Shown one piece after another: positions 8,442 to 18,472 of a DNA stretch of 64,000 nt (its first letter is position 1; each line of letters starts with the position of its first letter). This DNA is from Pontibacter kalidii (GTDB lineage: Bacteria; Bacteroidota; Bacteroidia; Cytophagales; Hymenobacteraceae), in the NCBI RefSeq assembly GCF_026278245.1, contig NZ_CP111079.1, positions 3,603,501-3,667,500 of the forward strand, written 5' to 3'. The translations under genes and the position numbers were made by a program. The notes below the pieces were generated by a model. The model saw only the letters and a program-made list of their open reading frames with translations, did not search any database and was not told the DNA's origin.

Positions 8442-9455
8442 CTACTCGTTGTACACCACGTGCAGCACCGTCTGCCCCACGGCTTTCAGCGTATTCTTGC
8501 TGATGATGTCCATGGTATCGGTGTGGCGGTGGTGGTACGCCCCGAAGATGTCCCCGCTGCCGGCATTCGGGTGCAGCTCCACGATATCGATCATGCGGAT
8601 CTTGGCCAGGGTGTTCACATAGTAATGGTCGTCGGTAATAGCCGGGGCGTTCTGGTACTTAAAGTAATCGGAGTAACCGATGCTGTTGCCTGCCTTCCAT
8701 ACTTTGTCCACGATCTCCTTGGCGAACTGCCTGGAGTACCCCTCGCGGGGGAAGCGGGCGTTCTCGGCCCCCACCATATCCAGCAGGATGCCATAGTTGG
8801 CGCGGTAGTTCGGCTCGTGTTTGTTCCGGCTCCAGTACTGTGCGCCCAGACACCAGGAATCCTGCACATAAGGCCCTGCGCTATTCTCTGGCTGGCCGTA
8901 GTCCTCTCCGTCAAAAAAGATCAGGTCCACGCCCACATCCGGCTTCTGCTGTGCTGTGTGTATGGTCCGGGCAATCTCCAGCAGCACCCCCACGCCACTG
9001 CCGCCGTCGTTAGCTCCCTCTATGGGCTTGCCAGGGTTGCTCTCATCCTTATCGGCCACAGGGCGGGTATCCCAGTGGGCGGCCAGCAGTATGCGGTTGG
9101 CTGCGCCGGGGTTGTAGGAGGCGATGACGTTGCGCAGGTTCAGCATGGTGCCATCGTAGGCCCTGGCCTGAAACTTCTGCTCCTGCACCTGTGCGCCGTA
9201 CTCCTTCAGCTTCGCCACGATCCACTCGCCGGTCTGGAAGTGCGGGCCCGTGTTGGGCACGCGTGGGCCAAAGGCCACCTGCCTGGCTATAAAGGCGTAG
9301 GCTGAGTCGGGGTTAAAGGCGGGGGCTCGCACGGCTGCAGGGGCCTCTTCCTCTACTCCGGCTATCTTGCTGCCGCTTTTCTCAGCCGAGTCGCAGCTGG
9401 CAAAGCACAGGGTGCCGCAGAGTAAAAGCGCCAGTATGTTCATTTTATTCTTCAT
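8442..9455 (-). CDS. M28-family lipoprotein, glutaminyl-peptide cyclotransferase-like
   Basis: A 337-residue lipoprotein with signal peptide and lipobox FASC (C21). The zinc-dependent M28 fold shows [13 protein letters not shown] (first metal His and Asp region), [19 protein letters not shown] (bridging Asp) and [10 protein letters not shown] (acidic pair). AHWDTRP together with DGEDYG is closer to bacterial glutaminyl cyclases than to aminopeptidases, which usually carry an EE pair, so cyclisation of N-terminal glutamine of exported proteins is the best guess; plain peptidase activity is possible. Its start overlaps the end of cysS by 11 bp, so the two are translationally linked on the minus strand. 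Confidence 0.82.
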   Translation of the reverse strand: MKNKMNILALLLCGTLCFASCDSAEKSGSKIAGVEEEAPAAVRAPAFNPDSAYAFIARQVAFGPRVPNTGPHFQTGEWIVAKLKEYGAQVQEQKFQARAYDGTMLNLRNVIASYNPGAANRILLAAHWDTRPVADKDESNPGKPIEGANDGGSGVGVLLEIARTIHTAQQKPDVGVDLIFFDGEDYGQPENSAGPYVQDSWCLGAQYWSRNKHEPNYRANYGILLDMVGAENARFPREGYSRQFAKEIVDKVWKAGNSIGYSDYFKYQNAPAITDDHYYVNTLAKIRMIDIVELHPNAGSGDIFGAYHHRHTDTMDIISKNTLKAVGQTVLHVVYNE

Positions 9456-10941
9456 AAGCCCAGTCTATTCCGGTTTTCATGTCCTTGATAACGATGCCCT
9501 GCCGCTTCAGCTCCGCCCGGATGGCATCCACCTTGTCGTAGGCTTTCTGCTCCTTGGCCTCCTTGTAGAACGAGAGTACCAGGTGCAGCATCTCCTCCAT
9601 ATCGCCGAAGCTCTCCTCCTGCAGCCCCAGCACGTGCAGCACCAGTTCCTGGTAGGTATCGCGCAGCAGGTCGAAGGTGCCCCTGGTCAGCTGCCCCACC
9701 TCAATCTGCCCCAGGTAGATGCTGTTGATCTTTTTGAGCAGGTTAAACAGCGAGGCGATGGTCTTGGCCGTGTTCAGGTCGTCGTTCAGGCCACGGAAGC
9801 AATCCTGGGTGAGTTTCTGCAGCTCCTCGTTCAGCTTCTCGTCCGGCACGACCTGCGTCTCTGCCTCCGGGTAACGCAGTTTTTTGAGCACGCGCAGGCC
9901 GTTCATCAGTTTGGTGTAGCCTTTGCGCGCCGCCTGCAGGGCCTCGTTGCTAAAGTCGAGGGTGCTGCGGTAGTGCGCCTGCAGTATAAAGAAGCGGATC
10001 GTCATCGGGGTATAAGCCTGCTCCAGCATCTCGTGGTTGCCATTGAACAGCTCGCTCAGGTTGATAAAGTTACCCAGCGACTTGCCCATCTTCTGCCCGT
10101 TCACCGTGATCATGTTGTTATGGATCCAGTATTTGGCCGCATCGGTGTGGCTGCAGCTGGCCTGGCTCTGGGCAATCTCGCACTCGTGGTGCGGGAACAT
10201 CAGGTCCAGCCCCCCGCCATGTATATCAAAGGTGGTGCCGAGGTATTTGCGGCTCATGGCCGAGCACTCCAGGTGCCAGCCCGGGAAGCCGTCGCTCCAC
10301 GGCGAGGGCCAGCGCATGATGTGCGTGGGCGAGGCTTTCTTCCATAGCGCAAAGTCCAGCGGCGAGCGCTTCTCTTCCTGCCCCTCCAGGGTGCGGGTGT
10401 TGTTGAGCAGATCGTCTATCACACGGCCGGAGAGCTTGCCATACTTGTGCTGCTTGTCGTAGGCCTGCACATCGAAGTATACCGAGCCGTTCACCTCATA
10501 GGCAAAGCCGTTGTCGAGGATCTCCTGTATCATCTGCACCTGCTCGATGATGTGGCCGGAGGCACGTGGCTCGATGTCGGGCTGCAGCACGTTCAGCCTG
10601 TCCATTTCCTGGTGGTAGATGTTGGTGTAGTGGTTGACCACCTCCATCGGCTCCAGGTGCTCGAGTTTAGCCTTTTTCTGGATTTTGTCTTCGCCTTCGT
10701 CGGCGTCATTCTCCAGGTGGCCTACGTCGGTGATGTTGCGCACGTAGCGTACTTTATACCCTTGGTACTTCAGGTAGCGGTACAGCACATCGAAGGTAAC
10801 GGCGCTGCGGGCATGGCCCAGGTGAGGCTCTCCGTAAACTGTTGGCCCGCACACGTACATTCCCACAAACGGGGCGTGTAGCGGCTCAAACTCCTCTTTC
10901 TTTCGCGTCAGCGTATTGTACAGGTTCAGTTTCTGTTGCAT
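9445..10941 (-). CDS. cysS: Cysteinyl-tRNA synthetase
   Basis: CysS (498 residues) charges tRNA-Cys. The class I signatures are clear: the HIGH motif is HLGH at 40-43 (in [14 protein letters not shown]) and the KMSKS motif is KMGKS at 284-288. Candidate zinc ligands are C31, C226 ([10 protein letters not shown]) and the HHECE cluster at 251-255. Length is close to the usual ~460-490. The C-terminal anticodon-binding helical region ends at the point where the M28 gene starts (11-bp overlap). A single TAnnTTTG-like box (TAGTTTTG, 11012-11019, minus strand) lies ~70 bp upstream. Confidence 0.96.
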   Translation of the reverse strand: MQQKLNLYNTLTRKKEEFEPLHAPFVGMYVCGPTVYGEPHLGHARSAVTFDVLYRYLKYQGYKVRYVRNITDVGHLENDADEGEDKIQKKAKLEHLEPMEVVNHYTNIYHQEMDRLNVLQPDIEPRASGHIIEQVQMIQEILDNGFAYEVNGSVYFDVQAYDKQHKYGKLSGRVIDDLLNNTRTLEGQEEKRSPLDFALWKKASPTHIMRWPSPWSDGFPGWHLECSAMSRKYLGTTFDIHGGGLDLMFPHHECEIAQSQASCSHTDAAKYWIHNNMITVNGQKMGKSLGNFINLSELFNGNHEMLEQAYTPMTIRFFILQAHYRSTLDFSNEALQAARKGYTKLMNGLRVLKKLRYPEAETQVVPDEKLNEELQKLTQDCFRGLNDDLNTAKTIASLFNLLKKINSIYLGQIEVGQLTRGTFDLLRDTYQELVLHVLGLQEESFGDMEEMLHLVLSFYKEAKEQKAYDKVDAIRAELKRQGIVIKDMKTGIDWAYEE

Positions 10942-11045
10942 GGTCTACTAAGTATAGGCCCCAACGGGTGCCGTACTTTTATGATCTCAGCTTATTGGGC
11001 CGATTGTGGTGCAAAACTAAAAATATTGCCCCCCTTCTCCTAACG

Positions 11046-12227
11046 CTATTCTACGCTCTTTGGCTGTAGCACATAGGTGGCCGAGATCGGGAAGTGGTCC
11101 GAAAGCCCCATTTCGTAGTGTGTCTGGAAGTTGTAGGCCTCCAGTCCCTGGCTGTAAAACTGGTTGTCGATGCGCAGGAAGGGAAGTGGGCCGTTGTAGG
11201 TGGCCCCCACCCCGTTGCCGGCTCTCTCATGTGCATTCTGCAGCGCCTCCGCCAGCTCGTTGTAAGTATAACTAAACGGGATGTCGTTGAAATCGCCGCA
11301 AACGATGACCGGGTAAGGAGACGCCTGCACATGCTCCAGCAACTGCTGCACCTGAACAGCGCGGGAAATGAACCCTCGCCGCAGGCGGCGCGCCAGATTG
11401 CGGCTTTCTTTCTTAAAGCTCTCCTCACTACCTATGGCAGAGTAGGTGTTCTCTATGTCTTCCGACTTGATGCTCATCGACTGCAGGTGCACCGCGTATA
11501 CCCGCACGGTGTCCCCTTTCACATTGATGTCGGCCCAGGCGGCCCGGTTAGCGCTCCGCTCCGGCGTGTTCTCGAACCTGATGGTGCCACCTTCCAAGAT
11601 GGGGTACTTCGAGAAAATCACAATACCTAAGTCTGCCTTGATACGGTCGCCTACCGAGGTAGAAGCATACTTATACCGCCCGTAGCGCTCACCAATGCGC
11701 TTGAAGTTATTATACTCTATGGAGTTCACCCGGCTGTAGAACTCCTGCAGACAGAACACATCGGCCGGGTGCTGGGCCACCCAGTCTATCATGTCGGTAG
11801 ATACCTGCGGCACGCCCTCCACAATCTTATCGTAGGCGTTGAACACGTGTACGTTGAAGCTCATCACCTGCAGCGTCTTGGCGCCCTCCGGCACCTCTTT
11901 CTCAAAGTTGATGGCAACCAGGCGGCCGTAGTAGCTCCAGGCAAGCATAAATGCAGAGAGCGGCAGCACCAGCAGCCATGAGCGGCGCAGCACCCAGTAG
12001 AGCAGGAACAGGAAATTCAGCACCAGCGCGCCCGGCAGCGAGAAAGCCACAAAGCCGGCTGGCCAGAACGTGCTGGGCGGCACCTGCAGACACAGCACGC
12101 CCACCAGCATCCATAGCACCACCAAAGTGTTTAGGATGAGCCATACCCGCCTGCGTATATTTTTGAATGTTCCTGCCACGAGAGCAAACTTACGAATTCT
12201 GCACCTATCTATTCCAAGCCGCCTCAC
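11046..12227 (-). CDS. Membrane-anchored endonuclease/exonuclease/phosphatase family protein
   Basis: The N-terminal ~110 residues hold three hydrophobic spans (VWLILNTLVVLWMLVGVLCL, then FVAFSLPGALVLNFLFLLYWVL, then a LLVLPLSAFMLAWSYYG segment). The C-terminal EEP domain contains VMSFNVHVFN, DVFCLQEFYS (catalytic Glu), VYAVHLQSM, VIVCGDFNDIP and LSDHFPISATY, which carry the metal-binding and catalytic Asp, Asn and His residues. The substrate (nucleic acid, phospholipid or other phosphodiester) is not readable. The start is uncertain: a minus-strand TAnnTTTG box at 12185-12192 suggests transcription begins near 12178, so a start inside the first ~20 codons, for example GTG at 12179, may be correct. 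Confidence 0.82.
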   Translation of the reverse strand: MRRLGIDRCRIRKFALVAGTFKNIRRRVWLILNTLVVLWMLVGVLCLQVPPSTFWPAGFVAFSLPGALVLNFLFLLYWVLRRSWLLVLPLSAFMLAWSYYGRLVAINFEKEVPEGAKTLQVMSFNVHVFNAYDKIVEGVPQVSTDMIDWVAQHPADVFCLQEFYSRVNSIEYNNFKRIGERYGRYKYASTSVGDRIKADLGIVIFSKYPILEGGTIRFENTPERSANRAAWADINVKGDTVRVYAVHLQSMSIKSEDIENTYSAIGSEESFKKESRNLARRLRRGFISRAVQVQQLLEHVQASPYPVIVCGDFNDIPFSYTYNELAEALQNAHERAGNGVGATYNGPLPFLRIDNQFYSQGLEAYNFQTHYEMGLSDHFPISATYVLQPKSVE

Positions 12228-12422
12228 ATAATATCTGAGAAGCCGTATAAACGCCCTTCCACCTTTACCGGCACCCTATAACCATAGGCGAACTAAAATA
12301 TAGCCCTGCCTGTTATGCTACAAGGCCCGGGCTGCCGCATCACCGCCAGGAAGAATATTTTTACCCGAATTTGCTTTTCAATATGCTCGTAAATATTTAA
12401 TACAAGCCATCGGTGCACAATA

Positions 12423-12454
12423 TTTGTGTATATAATGAATTTGTAGTAAATTTG
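12423..12454 (+). promoter_or_regulatory. Bacteroidota-type promoter for rimP-nusA-infB
   Basis: TTTG at 12423-12426 and TAAATTTG at 12447-12454 are separated by 20 nt, a close match to the Bacteroidota sigma-ABfr consensus TTTG-N(19-20)-TAnnTTTG. The predicted start of transcription is near 12461, leaving a ~58-nt leader before the rimP ATG. Confidence 0.78.
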
Positions 12455-12518
12455 CAGCAATATTTCCAAGAAGCTGAGGGGACACGAAGTCCCCTTCTTT
12501 ATTTCTTAACCGTTTGCT

Positions 12519-12992
12519 ATGGCACTTACCGCAAAGAATATAAGAGCGATGGCGGAGGCTAGCTTGCCGGAGGGCGAACTGTTTATTGTGGATGTGGCCG
12601 TGTCGGATTCCCCGGCCAGGCCAAAGGTTACCGTGCTGGCCGATGGCGAGCAGGGCATCACGATAGACCAGTGCGCCACCATCAGCCGCCGCATCAACAA
12701 ACAGATAGAGGAGCAGTTTGGGCCGGAGCTGGCATACGTGCTGGAGGTAAGCTCTCCGGGCGTAGACTTCCCGCTCACGCAGCCTCAACAATTTAAGCGC
12801 CACACCGGCCGCAGCCTGAAGGTAAAATTACAGGACGGTACCGAGAAGACCGGCAAGCTGGAGGAAGTGACCGAGGCTGGTCTCAACCTGATGGAGGAAG
12901 TAAAACAAAAAGGAAAAAAGGTAACGTATGTGCCTGTGCAGATACCCTTCGGGGACATTGTAAAAGCAAATGTTGTAATCTCATTTAAATGA
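12519..12992 (+). CDS. rimP: Ribosome maturation factor RimP
   Basis: RimP (157 residues) helps assemble the 30S subunit. The N-terminal domain has FIVDVAVSDSPARPKVTVLADGEQGITIDQCATISRRI, and the family signature YVLEVSSPGVDFPLTQPQQFKRHTGR is intact. The C-terminal SH3-like domain (about residues 95-157) is complete. It is the first gene of the conserved rimP-nusA-infB operon, with a good promoter upstream; nusA starts 7 bp after its stop. Confidence 0.95.
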   Translation: MALTAKNIRAMAEASLPEGELFIVDVAVSDSPARPKVTVLADGEQGITIDQCATISRRINKQIEEQFGPELAYVLEVSSPGVDFPLTQPQQFKRHTGRSLKVKLQDGTEKTGKLEEVTEAGLNLMEEVKQKGKKVTYVPVQIPFGDIVKANVVISFK

Positions 12993-12999
12993 TAAGATA

Positions 13000-14253
13000 A
13001 TGAACAGTTCAGTCCTGATCGAGTCGTTCGCCGAATTTGCGAAATTCAAGAACATAGACCGCCCGACCATGATGCGCATCCTCGAGGATGTGTTCCGCAC
13101 CATGATCCGCAAGAAGTGGGGCACCGATGAGAACTTCGACATCATCCTGAATGTGGAGAAGGGAGACCTGGAGATCTGGCGCAACCGCGAGATCGTGGAC
13201 GACAACTCCGAGGACATCTGGGACACCGACAAGATCAGCCTTACGGATGCCCGTAAGATTGAGCCTGACTTTGAGGTAGGCGAGGAAGTGTCGGAGGAGG
13301 TGAAGCTGGAGGACTTTGGCCGCCGCGCCGTACTGACAGCTCGCCAGACGCTGATCCAGCGCATCAAGGACATGGAGAAGGAGTTGCTGTTCCAGAAGTA
13401 TAAAGACCTGGTAGGTGAGATCATTTCCGGCGAGGTGTACCAGGTATGGAACCGCGAAGTGTTGCTGCTGGACCAGGAAGAGAACGAACTGCTGATACCG
13501 AAGGCCGAGCAGATCCCGAAAGACCGTTACCGCAAAGGCGACGTAGTGAGAGCGGTGGTGCAGCGCGTGGAGATCGTGAACGGTAACCCGAAGATCATTC
13601 TTTCCCGCACCTCCCCTGCTTTCCTGGAGCGCCTGTTCGAAAACGAGGTTCCGGAGATTTTCGATGGCCTGATCGCCATCAAGAAAATCGTGCGCGAGCC
13701 GGGCGAGCGTGCCAAGGTAGCCGTAGAATCCTTTGATGACCGTATAGACCCGGTAGGCGCCTGCGTAGGCATGAAGGGTTCCCGTATCCACAGCATCGTA
13801 CGCGAGCTGGAGAACGAGAACATCGACGTGATCAACTACACGGAGAACCTGGAGCTCTACATACAGCGTGCCCTGAGCCCGGCTAAGATCAGCAGCATGA
13901 AGATCGACGAGGAGAGCAAGCGCGTATCGGTGTTCCTGAAGCCAGACCAGGTGTCGCTGGCCATTGGCAAAGGCGGGCAGAATATCAAGCTGGCCAGCCG
14001 CCTCGTAGACATGGAGATCGACGTATTCCGTGAGTCTGAGTCTTATGAGGAAGATATCAGCCTGGAGGAGTTCACGGATGAGATCGAGGATTGGGTGATT
14101 GCAGAACTGCGCCGCATCGGCTTAGACACCGCCAAAAGCGTGCTGGCCGTAACGAAGGAAGATCTGCTGCGCCGCACGGAGCTGGAGGAAGAGACCATCG
14201 ATGACGTGCTCTCGATCCTCCGCGAAGAGTTGGAAGAAGAAGACAATCAATAG
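13000..14253 (+). CDS. nusA: Transcription termination/antitermination factor NusA
   Basis: NusA (417 residues) binds RNA polymerase and nascent RNA to control pausing, termination and antitermination. The order is: N-terminal polymerase-binding domain (about 1-125), S1 domain (about 130-200, ISGEVYQVWNREVLLL), then two KH domains (about 230-345) with DPVGACVGMKGSRI and VSLAIGKGGQNIKLASRL. The acidic tail (DIEDWVIAELRRIGLDTAKS, then EEELEEEDNQ) includes one helix-hairpin-helix-like repeat, as is usual outside proteobacteria. The 120-bp gap to infB has no terminator, which supports one operon. Confidence 0.96.
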   Translation: MNSSVLIESFAEFAKFKNIDRPTMMRILEDVFRTMIRKKWGTDENFDIILNVEKGDLEIWRNREIVDDNSEDIWDTDKISLTDARKIEPDFEVGEEVSEEVKLEDFGRRAVLTARQTLIQRIKDMEKELLFQKYKDLVGEIISGEVYQVWNREVLLLDQEENELLIPKAEQIPKDRYRKGDVVRAVVQRVEIVNGNPKIILSRTSPAFLERLFENEVPEIFDGLIAIKKIVREPGERAKVAVESFDDRIDPVGACVGMKGSRIHSIVRELENENIDVINYTENLELYIQRALSPAKISSMKIDEESKRVSVFLKPDQVSLAIGKGGQNIKLASRLVDMEIDVFRESESYEEDISLEEFTDEIEDWVIAELRRIGLDTAKSVLAVTKEDLLRRTELEEETIDDVLSILREELEEEDNQ

Positions 14254-14373
14254 TTGTGAGTTGTGCTCTGTTAGGCTAATTTTGAAAAAGATTGCCCAGG
14301 GCACAGCTTATACCTTCTACATAAGGCAACTATACTTTATAATACGAACAACAAGACAGCATATTAGAACAAA

Positions 14374-17300
14374 ATGGCAGAAGAAAAAACAAGGAGGCTT
14401 AAACAGGTTGCGACTACTTTAAACATTGGTACATCTACGATTGTGGATTACCTCTCTGCTAAAGGGTTTGAGGTGGAAAATAAGCCAACCACCAAAATCA
14501 CGGCAGAGCAGTTCAATATGCTGGCTAAGGAGTTCGCCGCGTCTATGCAGGAGAAGCAGGAAGCGGATGAGATCTATATTGGCAAAAAGCCGCAGAGCAA
14601 CCAGGTGGTAGAGTCGGAGCCTGCCCACGAGCCGAAGAAGGCAAGTGAGCCAGAGGAGGAGATCCTGATTAAGAACGCGAAGAAGCCGGAGGCCCCGGCA
14701 GCGCCTAAAAAAGAAGAGCCTGCCGCAGAGCCAGCCTCTAAGTTGCCAGGCATCAAGGTGCTGGGTAAAATTGAGCTGGATGCCAAAGGCAGGCCGGTAA
14801 CCAAGCAGCCAGAGCCAAAACCAGAGGCGCCAAAAGCAGAAGAGAAACCAACTCCTGCCCCAGCCCCTGCCCCAACTCCGGCACCGGAGGCCCCTAAGGC
14901 GGAGGCGCCTGTACAGCCGGCCAAGCCGGCAGAGGCACCAAAAACCGAGGAGCCAGCAAAACAGCCGGAAGCCCCTGCTGCACCAGCCGCGAAGGCTGCT
15001 GAGGCGCCTGCCACGCCTCAGCAGCCGGAAGCGCCGAAGCAACCAGAGGCCCCAGCCCAGCCAGCCGCTGAGAAGCCGGCTGCACCAGCACCAAAAGAGC
15101 AGCCAGCCGCAGAGAAGGAGCCACAGCAACCGGCCGCACCTGCAGAGGCTAACAAAGGCACAGAAACAAAAGAAGACATAGAAACGATTACAGCAAAAGC
15201 AGACCAGCTAAAAGGTCTAACTGTACTTGGCAAAATCGAACTGCCAGTAGAGTCGCGCAGAAAAGGCGCCAAGCCCGTTGCCTCGTCCGACGATCGCAAG
15301 GGCAAAAAGAAGAAGCGCAAGCGCATTATGGTGGCTACAGAAGGTGGCCAGCCAGCAGCCGGAGGTCAACAAGGCCCAGGACAAGGCCAGAACCGCCCGA
15401 TACAGCCAGCCCAACAGCAAGGTGGGCGGCCGGATCGCGGCCCTCGACCGGGAGGCCCAGGCAAGCCGGGCAAAGGCAGGCCAGTTAGAGCTGAGAAAAC
15501 AGAAGTTACGGATAAGGAAATCCAAGAGCAGATTAAGGCAACGCTTGCCAAACTGAGTGGCGGCAAAGGAGGCGGTGGCAACCGCGCCAAATACCGCCGC
15601 GAGAAGCGCTCGGCTATTGCCGACGCTACCGAAGAGCGCCGTATGCAGGAGCAGGCAGAGTCGAAGACCCTGCGCGTAACCGAATTCGTGTCGGCAAATG
15701 ACCTGGCGGCCCTGATGGACGTGAGCGTGAACGACGTGATCAAGGTATGTATGCAGTTGGGCATGTTCGTGTCCATTAACCAGCGCCTGGATGCGGAGGC
15801 CATCACTATTATTGCGGATGAATTCGGCTACAACGTTGATTTCATCACATCGGAAGAAGAGCAAGGCCTGGAAGAAATCGTAGAGGAGAATGCGGAAGAC
15901 CTGGAAGAGCGCGCCCCTGTTGTTACCATCATGGGCCACGTCGACCACGGTAAAACATCCCTGCTCGACTACATCCGTCGTGCCAACGTAACAGCCGGTG
16001 AGGCCGGTGGTATTACCCAGCACATCGGTGCCTACAAGGTACAGACAGAGAGCGGGCGTACTATCACCTTCCTGGACACACCTGGTCACGAGGCCTTTAC
16101 GGCGATGCGTGCCCGTGGTGCCAAGGTAACGGACGTTGTTATTATTGTGGTAGCCGCCGACGACTCGGTGATGCCGCAGACAAAAGAGGCGATCAACCAC
16201 GCGCAGGCAGCCGGTGCTCCGATTATCATCGCCCTGAACAAGATCGATAAACCGACCGCCAACCCGGATAAAGTGCGCGAAGAACTCGCCCAGATGAACA
16301 TCCTGGTGGAAGAATGGGGCGGTAAATACCAGTCGCAGGAGGTATCTGCCAAGACCGGACTCGGTGTAGCAGACCTGCTGGAGAAAGTATTGCTGGAGGC
16401 TGAACTGCTGGAGCTTAAGGCAAACCCTGAGCGCCAGGCCGTCGGCACCGTGATCGAAGCTTCGCTGGACAAGGGCCGTGGTTACGTGGCCACTATGCTG
16501 GTACAGACCGGTACCCTGAAAATAGGCGATGTGGTGCTGGCCGGTTCTCACTACGGTAGAGTAAAAGCCATGACCGACCATCGTGGCAAGAAGATGAAGG
16601 AGGCCGGACCATCTACCCCGGTACAGTTGCTGGGTCTGGACGGAGCGCCACAGGCAGGTGATAAATTCCTGGTAATGGACTCTGAGCGTGAAGCCAGAGA
16701 GATCGCCTCCAACAGATCGCAGGTGCAGCGCGAGCAGAGCCTGCGCACACGTAAGCACATTACCCTGGATGAGATCGGTCGCCGTTTGGCAATCGGTACG
16801 TTTAAGGAGCTGAACGTGATCGTGAAAGGTGACGTGGACGGCTCGGTGGAAGCCCTGTCCGACTCGTTGCTGAAGCTTTCTACCAACGAGGTGCAGGTAA
16901 ACATCATCAGCAAGGGTGTGGGTGCCATATCAGAGTCTGATGTGCTGCTTGCCTCCGCCTCCGATGCGATCATCATCGGCTTCCAGGTTCGTCCGTCGCT
17001 GAACGCGCGCAGGCTGGCAGAGCAGGAGCAGATCGACGTGCGCCTGTACTCCATCATCTACGATGCGATCAACGAGGTGAAGGACGCCATGGAAGGCATG
17101 CTTGCCCCAACGCTGAAAGAAGAGATCGTGGGTAACGCAGAAGTGCGTGACGTATTCAAGATCAGCAAGGTGGGTACCATTGCCGGCTGTATGGTGACGG
17201 ATGGCACCATCCAACGTAACTCTAAGGTACGCCTGGTGCGCGATGGCATTGTGGTGCTGGACGGTGAGATACTGGCCCTGAAACGCTTCAAGGACGATGT

Positions 17301-17415
17301 GGCCGAGGTAAGACAAGGCTACGAGTGCGGTATCAGCCTGAAAGGCTACAACGACATCCAGGTGGGCGACATCATTGAGGCCTATGTGGAGAAAGAAGTG
17401 AAACGTACGCTGTAG
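14374..17415 (+). CDS. infB: Translation initiation factor IF-2
   Basis: IF-2 (1013 residues) is the GTPase that brings initiator tRNA to the ribosome. The N-terminal IF2N-like segment ([23 protein letters not shown] type) precedes a ~230-residue linker rich in Pro, Ala, Glu and Lys, then a basic Gly/Gln/Arg-rich stretch. G-domain motifs start near residue 520: [19 protein letters not shown] (switch I), [12 protein letters not shown] and SAKTG. Domains II, III and the C-terminal tRNA-binding domain follow, ending [14 protein letters not shown] phrase VLGKIEL occurs on both sides of the Pro/Ala linker. It is the last gene of the operon, followed by a strong terminator. Confidence 0.97.
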   Translation: MAEEKTRRLKQVATTLNIGTSTIVDYLSAKGFEVENKPTTKITAEQFNMLAKEFAASMQEKQEADEIYIGKKPQSNQVVESEPAHEPKKASEPEEEILIKNAKKPEAPAAPKKEEPAAEPASKLPGIKVLGKIELDAKGRPVTKQPEPKPEAPKAEEKPTPAPAPAPTPAPEAPKAEAPVQPAKPAEAPKTEEPAKQPEAPAAPAAKAAEAPATPQQPEAPKQPEAPAQPAAEKPAAPAPKEQPAAEKEPQQPAAPAEANKGTETKEDIETITAKADQLKGLTVLGKIELPVESRRKGAKPVASSDDRKGKKKKRKRIMVATEGGQPAAGGQQGPGQGQNRPIQPAQQQGGRPDRGPRPGGPGKPGKGRPVRAEKTEVTDKEIQEQIKATLAKLSGGKGGGGNRAKYRREKRSAIADATEERRMQEQAESKTLRVTEFVSANDLAALMDVSVNDVIKVCMQLGMFVSINQRLDAEAITIIADEFGYNVDFITSEEEQGLEEIVEENAEDLEERAPVVTIMGHVDHGKTSLLDYIRRANVTAGEAGGITQHIGAYKVQTESGRTITFLDTPGHEAFTAMRARGAKVTDVVIIVVAADDSVMPQTKEAINHAQAAGAPIIIALNKIDKPTANPDKVREELAQMNILVEEWGGKYQSQEVSAKTGLGVADLLEKVLLEAELLELKANPERQAVGTVIEASLDKGRGYVATMLVQTGTLKIGDVVLAGSHYGRVKAMTDHRGKKMKEAGPSTPVQLLGLDGAPQAGDKFLVMDSEREAREIASNRSQVQREQSLRTRKHITLDEIGRRLAIGTFKELNVIVKGDVDGSVEALSDSLLKLSTNEVQVNIISKGVGAISESDVLLASASDAIIIGFQVRPSLNARRLAEQEQIDVRLYSIIYDAINEVKDAMEGMLAPTLKEEIVGNAEVRDVFKISKVGTIAGCMVTDGTIQRNSKVRLVRDGIVVLDGEILALKRFKDDVAEVRQGYECGISLKGYNDIQVGDIIEAYVEKEVKRTL

Positions 17416-17444
17416 TAGCTGGCGTAAATTATAGATACAAGTAT

Positions 17445-17483
17445 AAAAGTCCCCGGTGGCCAAAAGCTGCCGGGGACTTTTTG
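17445..17483 (+). terminator. Terminator of the rimP-nusA-infB operon
   Basis: The stem AAAGTCCCCGG and its complement CCGGGGACTTT flank a 13-nt loop, followed by TTTTTG. An AAGTATA word forms the left edge (17439-17445). Confidence 0.9.
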
Positions 17484-17953
17484 TTTGCAGTGGGTTATAC
17501 TTTAGAAAAGCAGGGATACACAATACTGTTATCAAATCACAAATACAATGCCCCCGCACGCCTCCGGCGGGTGTGAGCTATCTGGCGGACTCTGGCTGCT
17601 TTAGTCTGTGCTTCTGAGTACAGGTAGCGGGACGCCACCGATGACGCGCACTCGCCGGAGGCGAGCAAAGGCACTGGGAGACGCACAACCAACTGAATGG
17701 TAGTATAAGATTTATACTTTGAGAGGGGGGACATGCCGGACTGGGGAAGTATACATACCAAAGCGTTCTTAAGATGGAGTGATGATACCATGTATGATCA
17801 TCCGCTACCCCGTATTGATGGAGGACTATTCCGCTATGACTTACCCGGACTAGCGGAAGCTGGTGGTTAATTCGTAGGGAAAGGGCCTTGCAAAGTATGA
17901 ACCAAGTATAAACCAAGTATAAAAGCAGCCCCTGCCATACTTCCACAGCATCA
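17484..17953. other. Gene-free interval with inverted repeats and AAGTATA copies
   Basis: No gene is supported. A pair of 17-nt arms, 17556-17572 and 17650-17666, matches in inverted orientation at 15 of 17 positions; each arm is itself a small CGCC/GGCG hairpin. AAGTATA or TATACTT occurs near 17486, 17712, 17744, 17904 and 17915, the last two 11 bp apart. Confidence 0.65.
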
Positions 17954-18003
17954 CAAAGTATAAAAATAAAAGGGCTGCCCTGTTAGAGCAGCCCTTTATA
18001 CTT
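17954..18003 (-). terminator. Terminator after the 117-residue exported protein, framed by AAGTATA
   Basis: The core stem AGGGCTGC/GCAGCCCT (17971-17995) is flanked by AAAGTATAAA on the left and TTTATACTTT on the right, so the motif pair extends the stem base. It lies just past the stop of the minus-strand gene at 18027. Confidence 0.82.
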
Positions 18004-18026
18004 TACATATAGGATGTTTTTCTAAA

Positions 18027-18380
18027 CTATTGGCCGTCCGGCCCTTTGAGCAGGCCCATGCGCTTTAACCTGCCGCGGTCGCGCTTGCGTTTTTTCATCA
18101 TCTTTTCTTCCTTCTTCAGGATCTCTTTCATGCGCTTGCTGTTGGCAATTCTCCTTTTAGCAAAGCTGGACCTAGCCTCGCCTTCGTACGTATTATAGCG
18201 GGCATCCAGGCCCTCTGCACGGCGGCCCACAGCATCTACCGAAGTGCCCTTGTTCTCAGCTTTGGCTGTACCCCAATAGGCATCCTTACCACTCTCACTA
18301 CTTAGCGAAGACTGGGCTTTGGCCTCTGAGAAACAAAGTACAATTCCAAGAGAAAACAACAACAGAAATAATTTTTTCAT
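18027..18380 (-). CDS. Small exported basic protein, unknown function
   Basis: A 117-residue protein with a clear signal peptide (MKKLFLLLFSLGIVLCFSEAKAQ, cleavage after AKA-Q or nearby). The mature part is hydrophilic and becomes very basic at the C-terminus (about residues 85-112: Lys/Arg-rich, including KKRKRDRGRLKRMG). No family is recognised. The charge suggests binding to a polyanion such as a nucleic acid or lipopolysaccharide, but that is only a guess. It is followed by a terminator and preceded by a 92-bp gap from the DUF3078 gene on the same strand. Confidence 0.7.
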   Translation of the reverse strand: MKKLFLLLFSLGIVLCFSEAKAQSSLSSESGKDAYWGTAKAENKGTSVDAVGRRAEGLDARYNTYEGEARSSFAKRRIANSKRMKEILKKEEKMMKKRKRDRGRLKRMGLLKGPDGQ

Positions 18381-18472
18381 AACAGCTTGTTAACGTTTCA
18401 TGTATAGAACGCAAACAGGTTCTAAAAGTATACATTTTTTGCTAAACGCAAAGCTGCTATAGAAAATTCCTG

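Noticed and set aside
15217..16758. Long open frame opposite infB (513 codons, minus)
   Set aside because: It is antisense to a well-defined IF-2 gene with strong motifs; high-GC genes often leave long antisense frames open, and the translation has no domain character.
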